From NCBI GenBank assembly GCA_030549175.1, contig JAUKUA010000004.1, forward strand, positions 3,100,001 to 3,164,000: DNA of 64,000 nucleotides, in the 5' to 3' direction. Under the pieces are notes generated by a model. It was not told where the DNA came from and ran no database searches. It worked only from the letters and a program-made list of their open reading frames with translations. This stretch comes from Lasiosphaeris hirsuta (lineage: Eukaryota > Ascomycota > Sordariomycetes > Sordariales > Lasiosphaeriaceae). Of the stretch, positions 11,802-23,562 are shown in pieces. The position numbers were made by a program, and so were the translations under genes. How positions within the stretch are numbered: position 1 is the first letter of the stretch; each line of letters opens with the position of its first letter.

Positions 11802-13178
11802 AGGATATCGGTTGGGGGTGGGGTTCATGATTGGATGCATATTACGATGGCCATGGGCTTGTTGCGGAGAAAAGCGTATATTACGCGAGAGCATGTTCGG
11901 CGTTTGGGGATGATGTAGAACGGTACTGGTCTAGCTTGTTTGTCTGGGAAATATGTCTGGGTAGGATGGTTTGGCATGGTGGAGTTGGGGAAGGTACACA
12001 CTAGGTTGTTATTATCCTAATTGAGATTGGTTTGGGGCTGCATGGCAGCCCGTTCCCTAACTTGAAGGTTTTGGTTTTGTCAGCAGCTATCGCCGTCGTG
12101 GCCCGATCGAGCGCGTCAGCTCGAGGTGTTATCGCAGCGGACCAACACGGGGGGTAAGCCAGGTCGCTGTGTTTAGATGTTGGTGTTTAGTCAACAGTGC
12201 TGCGGTCCCCGATACGGAATTTTCGGTAAGGGAATGGCCAGTTGTGCAGTTTCCGATTATGGAATATCGGTAAGGGACGGGCCAGTAATTACTGCATTTT
12301 CTAGTTGTAGAAAATTCGGTAAGATAAGTACTACCCTACCACATAGCTGCCCCGGAAGCACGGGTCGGGTGTTGAGCCGGTAATGTATGTATGTATGGAT
12401 CGTGTCTTTGGATGGCATCATCTACCCTCACTAATGGATCAATACCATCATCACCGCACCACACTGAGAGATACGGCGTGTACTAGGTACCTTGGCTCTG
12501 GTCACGTCGCGGTGCGGTCCGGGGAGGAACATGCATTGGCCGCGATCAATTCAGATCCTGCTCGACTCAGCTTGGCCTCCCAATGAGAGGCGATAAACAT
12601 GGGCTAAATCCGGACCGTACCGCAGATAAGGTAGACGTGTGGGACAAATGGACAGAAATGTAATTAATGGCCGGCATTTGGACAGGGGTTGTCTCCACCC
12701 CAAGCGGGCGGCATCAAAAAGTCGAATGTTGTTCCCCAACTCGAACGGTGACTTGGCGTCTCATCCTTAAGCACATCCAGCCTAGCCCGCATTCTTCAGT
12801 AGGGGTCGGATGCACCAGGAGATGCACCAGTTGACAGACCAGACCGCATTTGTGACCCTGCGAGACTAGGTGCGGACAATATACGGATTGTCCAATCCGC
12901 ATCACGGCTGCGAACCTTATCTGCCGGCACCGCAGCACCAGGTCTCGGGGAAGCGTTTGCGGGTTGAAGCCGTGATGTGTTTATCAGCTGTGCGCTGTGC
13001 GCATGCACCCGGACAGCATTGGGTTGGTGTGGGGATCGTGGCAAGGAACCGTCTGGGGTCCCATCCGCGCCTGCAGTGAGCAGCGTTGGTACTCGACCAA
13101 AGGGGAGGCATATAGCCCCTAGCACCTGCCCTCGCTTTGGTATTGCTGTCCGTTTGCTAGAACTCAAATCGGTCACTG
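11802..13178. other. intergenic, contains a three-unit degenerate repeat
   Basis: No gene supported. It contains the bir1 3' end, a short tandem tgta run near 12384 and the imperfect triple repeat described separately at 12209-12328. Confidence 0.5.
12209..12328. repeat. three imperfect tandem units with shared core TCGGTAAGG
   Basis: Units at about 12209-12252, 12253-12300 and 12301-12328 share a core of the form GGAATWTCGGTAAGGG followed by GGCCAGT (the third is truncated). Units 1 and 2 each contain a small inverted repeat (CCGA...TCGG) that could form a hairpin. No ORF or known element is attached. Confidence 0.55.
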
Positions 13179-15218
13179 ATGGCGGACATCCAGGTGAGTG
13201 CCTTTACGGCCCTTCTCGAAGCCGTGGCTCTGTCTGGGCTGCAGGGTACGCTGAGGTTTTCGGCAGCAGCGCTCCTGCCTCAGTTTCTAGCCTACTTTAT
13301 CGTGCAGTATGCCCTCATCAAGCTCTACCGCCTGGCCATCTTCCCGCATTTTGTGTCTCCCCTGAGGCATATCCCAGGCCCCAAAGTAGGCATCCGGAAA
13401 GCTGAAACAGAAATGCATTGAAAAATATCTAGCTGACATCAAGCAAAGGATGGCCATATCTTGATTGGGCAGATGAAAAACCTCCTGTCCGAAAACACTC
13501 CTGTCGGCAGGTTTGTCAAGTGGTACGTGCCTGTCACTCTATATTTGAATGATATTGGCAGGCAAATCTTAACGGTGCTTCATGGCAGGGGCAATGACTA
13601 CCCAAACCAGCCCTTTATACGCTACTTTGATTTCGCCAACAAGGAGATGCTGATGGTAAACACCCCCGAGGCACATAAGGAGCTGCTTCAGACCTACTGC
13701 TACGACTTTGTCAAGCCCGCAATCCTGTTCCGCTACGTTGGAGACGTCATCGGCCGGGGCCTGGTGTTCGCCGAGGGCGCTACCCACAAGAAGCAGAGGC
13801 GCATCCTCCTGGGCATCTTCTCGGTGCCGAATCTGAAGAGGATTCTCCCCGTTATCCAGGATAAAGCCGCCGAAGTGACTGGCTTGATTGAGAGCCAACT
13901 AGGCGAGGACGGAAAGGGGTTTATCGAGGGTAAGTCAACGCAGCAACTGATGCCTACCTACTATTTTCAGTCGTCGTGTTACGCCTAGTGGTGACTAACG
14001 CGGAAATGAAGTGGTGGGGACCTACTCTAGGGCAACCATCGACGTGGTTGGGCTTACAGTTCTCGGCGTCAACCTTGGAAACCTGGTATCGACAGACCCG
14101 AAAATGAAGTAAGGCTTCCTGCCCCATGCTCTCGGACTTGCAGCTGACCAATCCAGCTTCCTCAAATATTACGAGCGTGTGTTTGAGCCAGGCTACCTGG
14201 GAGCCTTCATCATGGCCCTCAACCTGGCCATTCCTGGTGTGCGCAAGTTCATTCCCCTCGACGCGAACACGAGCCATATCCGCGCCACCCAGGAGATTCG
14301 AAGTATGATCCTCGGTGTCGTCCGCCAGCGCATTCATGACACAGGAGGGGTTTCTGAGATGCTAAGCCTACCTGGCGGGAGCGCTGATTTGCTCTCACTG
14401 CTTATCGAGGAGAGAAAGAACCTGGCCTTGAAGAATTCCGAGGATGTGATGCCCGAGGAGGAAATCGTCAACCAGGTGAGTTGCTTAAGTAAATAGAATG
14501 AAGCATAAAATACTGATAAGAGCAATCAAAGATGCTGACCTTCCTGGCGGCGGGTCACGAAACAACAGCAGCCTCCATGTCGTGGTCACTCTATGCTTTG
14601 GCGACTGCGCCAGCCGAGATCCAGGATAAACTCCGCGCGGAAGTCATGGAGATGCTTGCCAACCGCCCCAGCAGCAACCCTACCTGGGGCGATATTGAAG
14701 GGATGCACTACCTGAGGAATTTCTGCCACGAGGTTCTGAGGCTGTACTGCCCTGGTAAGTAAGATCCCTACATCGTTTATCCGAATCACGACGAACGCTG
14801 ACCGCTCGCCGCTACAGCCACCCTCACGTATCGCGAGGCCGCGAGCGACCTGACATTATGCGGTACCTTCATCCCCAAGGGGACCAACGTCATCTTCGTC
14901 CCCGCTGTGGTCAACCGGTCTAAGGCTGTCTGGGGAGCCGATGCCGACGAATTCAACCCTGACCGTTGGGACAATCTGCAAGGCGAGGCAGCCGGGCCCT
15001 ATGCCTTTGAGAGTTTTTCAAGCGGGCCGCGGTTTTGCATTGGCAAGCACTTTGCTGTCATGGAGTACAAGAGCCTGTTGATTGAGGCCGTGAGCAAGTT
15101 TCGCTTCGGTACGAGCCCGCAGCTCGAGGCCCTTGGTGGGAAGATGCCCGAGCTACAGAACCCGGGGATAGCATTGCGGGCCAGGGGAGGGATACGGGTA
15201 GGGGTGGAGAGAATCTAG
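13179..15218 (+). CDS. cytochrome P450 monooxygenase
   Basis: Membrane-anchored heme-thiolate monooxygenase; substrate unknown. Seven exons: 13179-13385, 13449-13522, 13589-13929, 14012-14108, 14157-14475, 14532-14754, 14818-15218; 553 aa. The N-terminal hydrophobic anchor (about residues 28-55) is followed by the Pro-rich hinge HIPGPK. The I-helix motif AGHETT is at 353-358, the ExxR motif EVLR at 413-416, a PERF-like FNPDRW near 466-471, and the heme loop FSSGPRFCIG has its Cys ligand at 494. The 66-nt intron 2 is a stop-free multiple of three; removing it restores the usual spacing before the FIRYFDF segment. It faces a short-chain dehydrogenase 231 bp away. All key residues are present. 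Confidence 0.92.
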
Positions 15219-15449
15219 GATCAGTTGAGTTGATGGCCTTGGTCTATATCGGGCCAACTCCGGATTTTTGTTATAGCAGCAACCATCAATGACGCTTGGG
15301 CAATAATGATCTGATATATGATTTATGATTTGTTGTCATGCTAACATGGTGGAGATTCCATATAGTATATTTGAGAGACCCCAGCTCAACACCATAACCC
15401 CTTTCCATGCCCTCTACCTCACCCAGCCCATCCTTTTCATCGCCGAATC

Positions 15450-16435
15450 TCAAAATTGAAGGGACAAAGCCTCCTGGACCGACTCAAGCTGCCCCGGCTT
15501 CCCAGCACTGATAGCCAACTCCTTGAGCGAATCCAGATTCTCCCCATCCTTGATATTCGCATTCTTCAACACACCCCACGAATCCGGACCCAAGGGCACA
15601 CGGAGGGGGATCACGCGGCCGCTCCCCACAACACCATAGATGGCCGCCGCGATTACATCCGGGTCCGCCCAGTTCTTAGTCGCCTCAGGGTTCTCGCGGT
15701 ACGAATCGAGCACCCTCGCAGGCGTATCAGGCGCCGCGTACGCCGGGTGCGGCGCGATGGTCTTCTGGCCGCTCTTCACAAAGCCCGTCTGGACGCCGCC
15801 GGGCTCGATCAGGCAGAAGTGCACATTCCACTCGGGCCGCACCTCCTTGGCCACCGACTCGGTGAAGCCCTCGACGGCGAACTTGGCCGCGTGGTAGAAG
15901 GCGTTGCCGGGGAACGCGGCGCGCCCACCCAGCGACGTCACGTTGACCACCACCCCGCCCTGCTGCCCCCCGTTCGCGCCGTTGTCCTCGCGCAGCACCC
16001 GCATCGCGTGCTTAGTCAGGTCCACCGTGCCCCAGAAGTTGGTGTCCAGCACCCGCCGCGCGTCCGCGTCCGCTGCGTTCTCCGTGTCGCCTACGAGTGC
16101 GTACCCCGCATTATTGACCACCACGTCGAGCCGGCCGAAGCGCTCCAGCGCGGCGGCTACGGCTGCGTCCAGCGACGCCCGCGAGGTCACGTCCAGGGCG
16201 AGCTTGAGCGTGTTGGGCGAGTCGGGCAGGAAGGCGAGGCCTGTCGACGGGGTACGGGCTGTGGCAACCAGACGGTGGGCGGGCTTCGAGGCGATGTGCT
16301 GCGCGAGGGCTTTGCCGATGCCCGAGGAGCAGCCGGTGACTGGAGGGGGTTAGTTGGTGGTTGAGGTTTGGGAGGGTGGAGGGACTTACTGAACCAGACG
16401 GCATCGGTGGGGAGTTGGTAGATTTGTTCAGCCAT
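15450..16435 (-). CDS. short-chain dehydrogenase/reductase (SDR)
   Basis: NAD(P)-dependent oxidoreductase of the classical SDR fold. Exons 16435-16390 and 16339-15450 (intron 16340-16389, gtaagt...ccag), 311 aa. The cofactor motif TGCSSGIG starts at residue 17, directly after the splice junction. NNAG, the catalytic Ser in VTSLGG and the YHAAK (YxxxK) pair are all present, followed by the PGGVQTGF loop usual for this group. The Arg after the first strand (ATARTP) suggests NADPH preference, which is inference. It is convergent with the P450, so the two may act on a common substrate, but they do not share a promoter. A 302-codon frame on the other strand is a GC-rich shadow. Confidence 0.92.
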
Positions 16436-17036
16436 GGCGGAAGACTGCGAAATGTAAATACTGTCAGGGGCTTTTTAGTGGTTCAGGGGTAAACTGTCAG
16501 GAAGTGGTGATGATGTTGATGATGAGGATTAGTTAGGACGACAGTGACTCGATGCATCTCGACGTGTTATATACATCTCGAGTCTGATCGTCCGGAAACA
16601 TTCGCTCTTCTCATGACGATCAAAAATCCACATTGTTGAGGAGACTCATGTCGCATTGCCTTGGTTACGCCGCTAACTCCTTCACTGGACACCCTCGACG
16701 GCCTAAAATGCAGTCCACGGCGGTGCTAGCCGGCTATAGCAAGGAGACGGCCAAGCCGGCGCGCAGGTGGCGTGCGGTACACAGCGGCCGCATCGGCGTG
16801 TCGGAATTAAAGACTACTGATAGATCCGGACCTGCATGAAGCTCCATGGCGCAATCCACTCGTCCACACCGACGTTGCCACCAAAACGAAAACCCACCCT
16901 CAGGAATCCGGGCCTGATTACAATTGTCACTGGCACTCGCAGAAATTAAACACCGTTACCCAACTGGTATTAAACCGCCCCGTCCTGCACTTCCCCCATC
17001 GCGGTACAACTCCCCGACCCCACCTAGGCGCGGCCA
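16436..17036. other. intergenic
   Basis: SDR promoter and Pmp3 3' flank. A 68-codon plus frame at 16633 has no recognisable features. Confidence 0.5.
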
Positions 17037-17425
17037 TTAGATCGGCTCGTGCGTCGGCAGGATAGGCCGCTCGTACTTGGAGATAATGTACCTATGCACC
17101 CAGCACCGTCAGTTCTCTTGTTCTTCTTCTCTACTACACACGTGACACCGTGACCGAATCCCTACGGGAACGAAAAGCACTGCATCTCCGGAGGACGCCC
17201 GGAGGCTAGGAGATACTTCAGTCCCCAAGGGAGAGATCGGGACCACACCGAGCACTGCACATACCACGAGTAGATGATGCCGGGAATCCACCCGATAATG
17301 GTCAGCAAGATGCTGATCCAGAAGGACGAGTGGAAGCCGCGCTTGAAGAAGACGGACAGCGGCGGGAGGAAGATGGCGAGGAAATAAAGGAACACGTCGC
17401 TCGTCGAGGATGTAGCGTGCGCCAT
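17037..17425 (-). CDS. pmp3: Pmp3 / UPF0057 plasma membrane proteolipid
   Basis: Small hydrophobic protein linked in yeast to membrane potential and salt tolerance. Exons 17425-17265 and 17091-17037, with a 173-nt intron (gtatgt...atag); 71 aa. Two transmembrane helices: FLYFLAIFLPPLSVFF and WISILLTIIGWIPGIIYSWYII, separated by the short loop KRGFHSSF. The core IGWIPGIIYSWYIISKYE is the family signature. The junction codon is split as TG/G (Trp), which decides the donor; the alternative GT four bases on loses the frame. The frame stays open upstream of ATG 17425, but the family starts close to the first helix, so the upstream part is taken as 5' leader. Confidence 0.92.
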
Positions 17426-18440
17426 GTTGACCGATTGATACTGGATTTGATACACTGCTGCTGCTTGTCCTTGTGGATAATAATGCTGAATTGTCTGGAC
17501 GATCGATGCTGGATGCTTGCAACCGGGATGCCAGCAGTAATTAAACACTCGAGGGTTCGATGCGCTTGCTCTATCCTGAAGCAAAGCAATTACTGGATCC
17601 AAGTCTTGGGAAACAGGATCTCAGTCATCTTTCTTCCTACTGATAAGGAAGGGCCATACGCCGGAAGGTCAGGAGAGCGTACCTGCATGTGACAAAGAGG
17701 CGGCGACGTCATCGTTACCGACATGAGACGACTTCTGCCAAGCATCACCACCCACTGGTCCGCTCCCGCCTTGCACTTTCCTTGTACCAACAGCCCATCA
17801 AAGTCAACAATCCGCAAATGACAAACATAATGATATGCTTGTATTGACCGCGTCGCCAAATAGAGACGTTTGTTGCGCAGCGATTTGCTACCTCATTGGC
17901 CCTCATATTGCAGAATTGCCTGCCTGACTCAGACCACGAGAGCGTTGAGATACATGTCCAATCGAGTCTGGATTGAATGCATCATCGCCCTCTCATACGA
18001 GAGGACTGCTTCTCACCCCCACAACCCCGGCCACGCTGGCTTTATGTTCAGTGATTCTTTATCCACTACCTAGTCCTTCCTACTTGGTAGTCCTTTTTGT
18101 CTTGTCCGCCTGATATTTCGCTGGCCTGTCTTTGCCCGTAATCTCCCTAAATTCCATTCAACCAAACTCAAAGCATCTTGCCATGACCTCGAGAACTTTG
18201 CTTTATCTGAAATACCCCCCCATTTCATTGTTTTCCAGATCCCGAGTTTTGTTGCCTCCGAACAAAAGATCCGAACAAAAGAGAAAAGAAGAACGCCAGC
18301 CCATGTAGTAGCCATTCCCATGCCACCATGCCATGCATACATAGTAATTTTACACAAAAGACAACGCTTTGCCAGTGTCGAGTAATGTCGACCAAATATT
18401 GAGTGGGTATGATGTGCCAACTCCCGCAGTTGCCGGACCC
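17426..18440. other. intergenic
   Basis: Pmp3 promoter and Tam41 3' UTR. Nothing else supported; the short frames lack family features. Confidence 0.5.
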
Positions 18441-20078
18441 CTACTTCTTTTCCTCGTCCTTGGTCTCCGCCTTATCCGCCTTGGCTGCGTCTGCGGCACC
18501 TGCGGCACCTGCGGCATCTGCGGCGGCCTCGGCTGCGCGGCCGACCCGGTACTTGTCCCTCTTCTCCGCCAAGTAGCGCCAAGTTTTGGATAGTCCGCTG
18601 GTGATGGGACCCTTGAGCGACTGTGTCGTCGCCGGCCAGCTGATCGTCTGCTTGATCACGGTGCGGATGTACTTTTGGAGCTCCTCGGTACCATCCTGCG
18701 CGATCCGCTGCTCAAAACCACCGCCCTCCTGCCGCTTGAACGAAACCGAGTCCTCGGTCTTGCTCTCGTGCATCATCTGGTCGAATTCGAGCTGCGGGAT
18801 GGCAAACTTCTTCTGGTACTGGAAGTAGAGTCGCGACCGGAAAGCCTTGGGCAGCCGGCGTACCATGTTCCCACGCTTAATCGGGTCCATATCCTGAACA
18901 AGCTTCATGCTCTGGCCGCCCCAAACCCAGTCCTTCTCGTTGCAGCCCGGGTCGTTGTACTCGACGTTGGGGAGAGTCTCAATGAGCGGCATGTAGAGGC
19001 GCCGGAAGTTGGCCATGTTGTTGCCGACAATGTTCTTCACCTTGCTGGGGTTCTCGGTGGGCAGTGCCATGCGCGGGTCGCCGAGATAGCTAATGCCGGC
19101 AATCGTCGAATAGAGCTCTTCCTCGGTGAACCTGGGCGGGAGGAGCAAAAGCGCGGTTCGCAGAGCCGAGATGAGATTCATCTGGTTGGCAAGACGGATC
19201 TGGGGATCGTCTCGCAGGATCTTAACCGGCTTTTGCAGGCGACCGGCCAGGTAGAGCGTGTCCCACTGGGTCAGGTCCTGCTCCAACGTGTTTAGCTGTA
19301 CCACGCCGTATTTGATCAAAATGCCATTGACCACCACGTAGGGGTTGAAGTAGACGCCGGCACCCCACTTGTCTTGGACGTACGAGACAGCGCCCGAGCC
19401 CAGGCTCGCAAGGGCCGAGTAGTGGCTGCGGTGCTGCTTCATGTTGAGCGAGTGCCAGTGCTGAGTGTGCGAGACACCAAAGATGAAGTCTATCATCTTG
19501 GGCGTGCCATCCTGGTGTCTACGAATGGCAGCCGGAGCATTCGGGTGGATGGCGCGCAGCTCCTCGTCAGTGGGCACTTTGCCCTTGGACTCGGATTGGG
19601 GGAACACGCCAGAGCCGTAGGCGAAGGCATATCGAATTGGCGCTCGGAACTGCCAGGGAACCTGTTTGAGGGCCTCTTTGAACTCTGCGTCGAAGGGAAT
19701 GTGCTGGTTGAGCCCAAAGTTGCGGTCTGGGAGGTCGTCAAAACCTTCCAACCTACGGTCAAGGTTGTTTTCCCAGTCCTTCACTTTGATTCCCTTGGCA
19801 TCCGTCTCGGCGGCGACACCAGGGTTCTCGTTGGGGATCGTCGAGTAGCTGCGCGCGTTGCGATGAGCAAGGCGGGGGTAGATTAAGCTGGTCAAAGGTC
19901 GCAGGGCGAGGAAGGGACCCAATCGAGCGGCCGAGGGGTGGCAGCGCGGCGCGAGGCGGCCCTATGAAGCTTGGTGAGCTGCCAGCCCGCCGATGACGTC
20001 CGTCGCATCCCCGACCAAATCGCTAAAACAGCCGAGAGAGCTTACCTTCAGGAGGAGAGGGAGATGACCTCCAGCCAT
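18441..20078 (-). CDS. tam41: mitochondrial CDP-diacylglycerol synthase Tam41
   Basis: Makes CDP-diacylglycerol from phosphatidic acid and CTP at the matrix side of the inner membrane, the first step toward cardiolipin. Exons 20078-20046 and 19961-18441; intron 19962-20045 (gtaagc...atag); 517 aa. Without the short first exon (11 codons) the main frame has no upstream ATG before a stop, so this exon supplies the start. An Arg/Ser-rich amphipathic N-terminus (PRLAHRNARSYS) fits a matrix presequence. Nucleotidyltransferase-type motifs YGSGVFPQ (residue 126 on) and DFIFGVSHTQHWH (169 on) are the Tam41 hallmarks. The last 35 residues are an Ala/Lys/Glu tail. Strong family call. Confidence 0.93.
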
Positions 20079-21006
20079 GGTCAGGGTCAGGGTCAGGGCG
20101 TGCGTGAGAAGTGTGATGGGAGAGTTTGTGGTGTTTGTCCTCAGCTGGGAATGTCGAGTCTTGTTGTCTGGGTGGTGGAATCGCAGCGGGAGCTGCGAGA
20201 TATCACCTGCCGGGGAGAATCCATGAGGGAAAGAAGCTTGCAGCTGTCGCAAAGGAAGTTGAGCCCGCTAAACTCGCTCCGCGTGGGAGATCGAGGGTTG
20301 GCAGGCACACAGACCACTAAAGGCCGCTGCTAACACCGCGGGCACCCGCCTCGCGTGAGCGCCGAGCCTCCCTGCATCCAGGCCAGACAGGGGGCTAAGG
20401 GGGTACACTACGGGGCACCGGCGGGTGCTCACGGATGCTCTTTCGCGTGCAGCGTTCTCGAAAAGTCTCTGGCCCACGCTGTCGGGGCGGGCACCACCGC
20501 AATGTGATTGCCCTACCTGGCTATCCTGCCCCCCGCCGCCGAATTGGACATTTTGGGCATGGGAGGTCTACCAGCTCTGGAAAGTTTGATACCTAGTGTC
20601 CCGTGTTAGTGAAGGTCCGGCTTTGTGTCCAGCTCTAGTCGCCACCTACTACTAGATACAGTACTTAGGTATATACTGGCGGGGCGTCGAGTCGAATGCA
20701 GCCGCGTGCATCTCTCGCCCGGGATAGCGACAAAGAATCACTTCGGGATCAATTTACCTGTCTCGATGATCGCGAGGTAGCAAACGACAACAAACGCCCA
20801 AGAGTTTAGCTTCAACCCCGATTTAAAACACCGATCGAGATACTCTGGTCGAAATACAGAATTCGCAGTTTTTAGTTTTTGGCTCGACTGTTTGATTCAA
20901 GACTAGGTACACTAGCGCCCTCTCGCCCTCCAACAACGAAGTCCCCATCAACGCACGGGCCACCGCTAGCCAATCGCCCACTCGAGGCCCCAAAAGCACA
21001 TTCACG
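20079..21006. other. divergent promoter region (tam41 / mad1)
   Basis: About 930 bp between two divergent genes. No gene supported. Confidence 0.5.
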
Positions 21007-23562
21007 ATGCCGCCAACACCAAGCATCAACAAATCCAAACCATTTCCTTCGCCCTACCACCGTCGCAGCATGTCCCACACGCCCCAGGACAAACCGCATG
21101 GGTCTACGAGGCGTGGCTCAGCTAGCGGAACACAGTTTCGGAGCAGCGTTGGTGGTCTGCCGCGCCCAAACACGTCGCTGAGAGAATCGCGGGTGAGTTT
21201 CGCGCCCCAAAACACAACAAATCAAGACATCCAATTGCCGTCTCCACTCGTCGCAAACACCCGTCTAAAATGTCCGAAAAGTGGCTGTAGAATTCAATCT
21301 AACATCTTGCAGATAGCAAGCTACCGGGGAGCATCAAACCAGCCCTCCTACAACCTCTTCACCGGCGAAACGAACCCCAACGCGAGCACAGCCATGGCAC
21401 GCCCCAGCTCGCGCCAGGGCTCGGTGACCGGGCCCTCTCCTCCTCGGGGTCGCGCCGCTACCATCGGCCCCAACTTCAGTCGTGAGAGCAGCAAGGAGAA
21501 TTTTGCCCCACCCGATGCCGCAGAATACGAGACCCAAAGGCGGCGGATAGAGGAGCTAAAGGCCGAGGTGGGCACATTGCGCTACCAAATCAGCAGCTAC
21601 GAACAAGAGAAGGAGCTAGTCCGTCTTCAGATGGAAGGCGAGATGCGCGATACCAAGCGGCGCGCCGAAGACGACTTCAAGGCAAAACAAGCTGCCGAAG
21701 GCGATAAGGCAAAGGCGCAACGACATGTCGAGACACTCCAGGCCGAATTAGACAACCTAAGAGCTGAAAAGGAGACGCAGAGGCGGGGGCTTGAAGCAAA
21801 GACAAGGGAGGCGCAGGAAGAATCGAGGCTTCTCCAAGAGCAGTTGGAAGATTTGAGCGCTGCCAAGGATGAGGCCGCCCGCATGGCAGAGCGCGAGATC
21901 TTGGATCTCAAGGCCAGAGTTGCCACCTCCCAAAGGACGACTCACGAGCTAAAGGAAGAGAGTAGGACGCGAGAGGACGTTTTGGAGAGAACCCAATCTC
22001 TTCTAGCGGAGCGCGACGAGACGGTCGGCAACCTTGAAGCCGAGGTACTCCGGTTGAAAGCCCATACCGGCGACGCCGAAACGATTGCTGTCATTAAGAG
22101 GGAGCTTTCTGATCAGGTTACGCATATCCGCATGCTGGAAGCAAAGAACCGCGAACAGATAACCGAGCTCAAGCACTTGCGTCAAGTCCACAGGGCGGCG
22201 GAGATTGTGGAGGAGGAAAAACGGTCGCTTCAACGGCGGCTAGAGGCGGCTGAGACCCTTGACGCCGAATTGGCTGAGGAGCGGACACAACGACAGAGAC
22301 TGGAAGATGAGAGGCGAGCCTGGACTGCATACCTCCAAAGCGAATCGAGTGCGGGTGAGCCAGTCGAGTTTGAATCCCCCGAAGCCCTAGCCAGGGCCTT
22401 AATCTCGGAGCGTCTCAATTCTGCGTCGCTTCTGGACAAGCTGGGCGCGTTGCAGCCAGAGATTGCTGATCGCGACAACATCATCAATACTCTCGAGGGT
22501 GAAAAGACCAACCTTTACAGTCAGATCGAGAAGCTCAGAACCACAGGAGCAAATGGAGCCTCTTCCTCGGGCAGCAACGACAAGGCGCGTGTACGGCTGG
22601 AGCGGCATCGTGCCCTGGCTGTCAAAGAGGTCGAATATCTCCGGGCACAACTTAAGACGTTCGATATGGAGGATATGACATTGCAGCCAGAGGCCGTCGA
22701 TGAGAACAAGGCCAAGCGCATCCAGGAGCTCGAAGATCTCGTAGACAAGTACAAGGAAGAGGTCAACACCTTGCACGCAGATTTGTCATCTCTCGAATCT
22801 GCGTCTAGTAGCCCATCCCAGCCAGCACTTGGGTCTAAGCGGCCTCGTGACATCGATCTTGAAGCCGAGTCCGAACAGCTTGGCCAGCTCGCTCGCAAGA
22901 ACAGAAAGCTTCAGGCCGAGTTTTCCGAACTCCAAACCGCCTACCGGATGCTTCAAAAAGAGCACGAGGTCTCCTCCGAGCAGCTCACCTCCGCCAAGGA
23001 ACAGCTCAGGACACGCGTCCTCGCCTTGCGCTCCAACCCGACTTCGGACTTGGAGACCATCAAGATGGACACCCTCCGGGCTCTCCGCGTCGAGAATGCC
23101 GAGCTCGTCGCCCACATCCAGCGCCAACCGACCCTCTTCGCGACGATCCCCGCCTCCCAGCTCGCTGCCGCCCAGCGCGAGATCGCCGAGGCCCGCGCCG
23201 AGACGGCGTCGAGCCAGAAGTCGGCGCGCCGCCTCAAGGAGGTCTGGGGCGCCAAGTCGGCCGAGTTCAAGGAGGCCGTCTTCAGCACGCTTGGGTGGAC
23301 CGTCAGCTTCATCCCCGGCGGCAAGATGCGCGTCGAGAGCGTTTACAACCCGTCTAAGGGGGACGAGCACGAGAACAGCATCGTATTCGACGGCGAGAAG
23401 GGCACTATGAAGGTCGGCGGCGGGCCGCGCAGCGCGTTCGCGAACCGGATCGGCGATAACATCAAGTTCTGGGTGCGCGAGCGGGGCTGCGTGCCGTGTT
23501 TCCTGGCGGCGTTGACGTTGGAGTTTTATGACGAGCATACCAGGGCCGGGAGGTTGAGTTGA
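21007..23562 (+). CDS. mad1: spindle assembly checkpoint protein Mad1
   Basis: Coiled-coil scaffold that recruits Mad2 to unattached kinetochores. Exons 21007-21192 and 21313-23562; 811 aa. The 120-nt intron (gtgagt...tctaacatcttgcag) is stop-free and in frame, but its consensus ends and branch site argue that it is removed; it would otherwise add 40 residues. Residues about 120-600 are nearly continuous heptad-like coiled coil. The Mad2-binding motif RVLALRSNPT is near residue 630, and the RLK motif (SARRLKEVW), known in Mad1 for Bub1 contact, is near 702. The C-terminal globular RWD-like head begins with TLGWTVSFIPGG. A Ser/Pro-rich N-terminus precedes the coil. Confidence 0.92.
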   Translation: MPPTPSINKSKPFPSPYHRRSMSHTPQDKPHGSTRRGSASGTQFRSSVGGLPRPNTSLRESRVSFAPQNTTNQDIQLPSPLVANTRLKCPKSGCRIQSNILQIASYRGASNQPSYNLFTGETNPNASTAMARPSSRQGSVTGPSPPRGRAATIGPNFSRESSKENFAPPDAAEYETQRRRIEELKAEVGTLRYQISSYEQEKELVRLQMEGEMRDTKRRAEDDFKAKQAAEGDKAKAQRHVETLQAELDNLRAEKETQRRGLEAKTREAQEESRLLQEQLEDLSAAKDEAARMAEREILDLKARVATSQRTTHELKEESRTREDVLERTQSLLAERDETVGNLEAEVLRLKAHTGDAETIAVIKRELSDQVTHIRMLEAKNREQITELKHLRQVHRAAEIVEEEKRSLQRRLEAAETLDAELAEERTQRQRLEDERRAWTAYLQSESSAGEPVEFESPEALARALISERLNSASLLDKLGALQPEIADRDNIINTLEGEKTNLYSQIEKLRTTGANGASSSGSNDKARVRLERHRALAVKEVEYLRAQLKTFDMEDMTLQPEAVDENKAKRIQELEDLVDKYKEEVNTLHADLSSLESASSSPSQPALGSKRPRDIDLEAESEQLGQLARKNRKLQAEFSELQTAYRMLQKEHEVSSEQLTSAKEQLRTRVLALRSNPTSDLETIKMDTLRALRVENAELVAHIQRQPTLFATIPASQLAAAQREIAEARAETASSQKSARRLKEVWGAKSAEFKEAVFSTLGWTVSFIPGGKMRVESVYNPSKGDEHENSIVFDGEKGTMKVGGGPRSAFANRIGDNIKFWVRERGCVPCFLAALTLEFYDEHTRAGRLS

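Noticed and set aside
13523..13561. 39-nt version of P450 intron 2
   Set aside because: Too short for splicing and leaves extra residues before the conserved FIRY segment; the 66-nt version has a branch site.
15456..16364. 302-codon plus-strand ORF
   Set aside because: Exactly antisense to the SDR gene, Arg-rich and low complexity; a GC-rich shadow.
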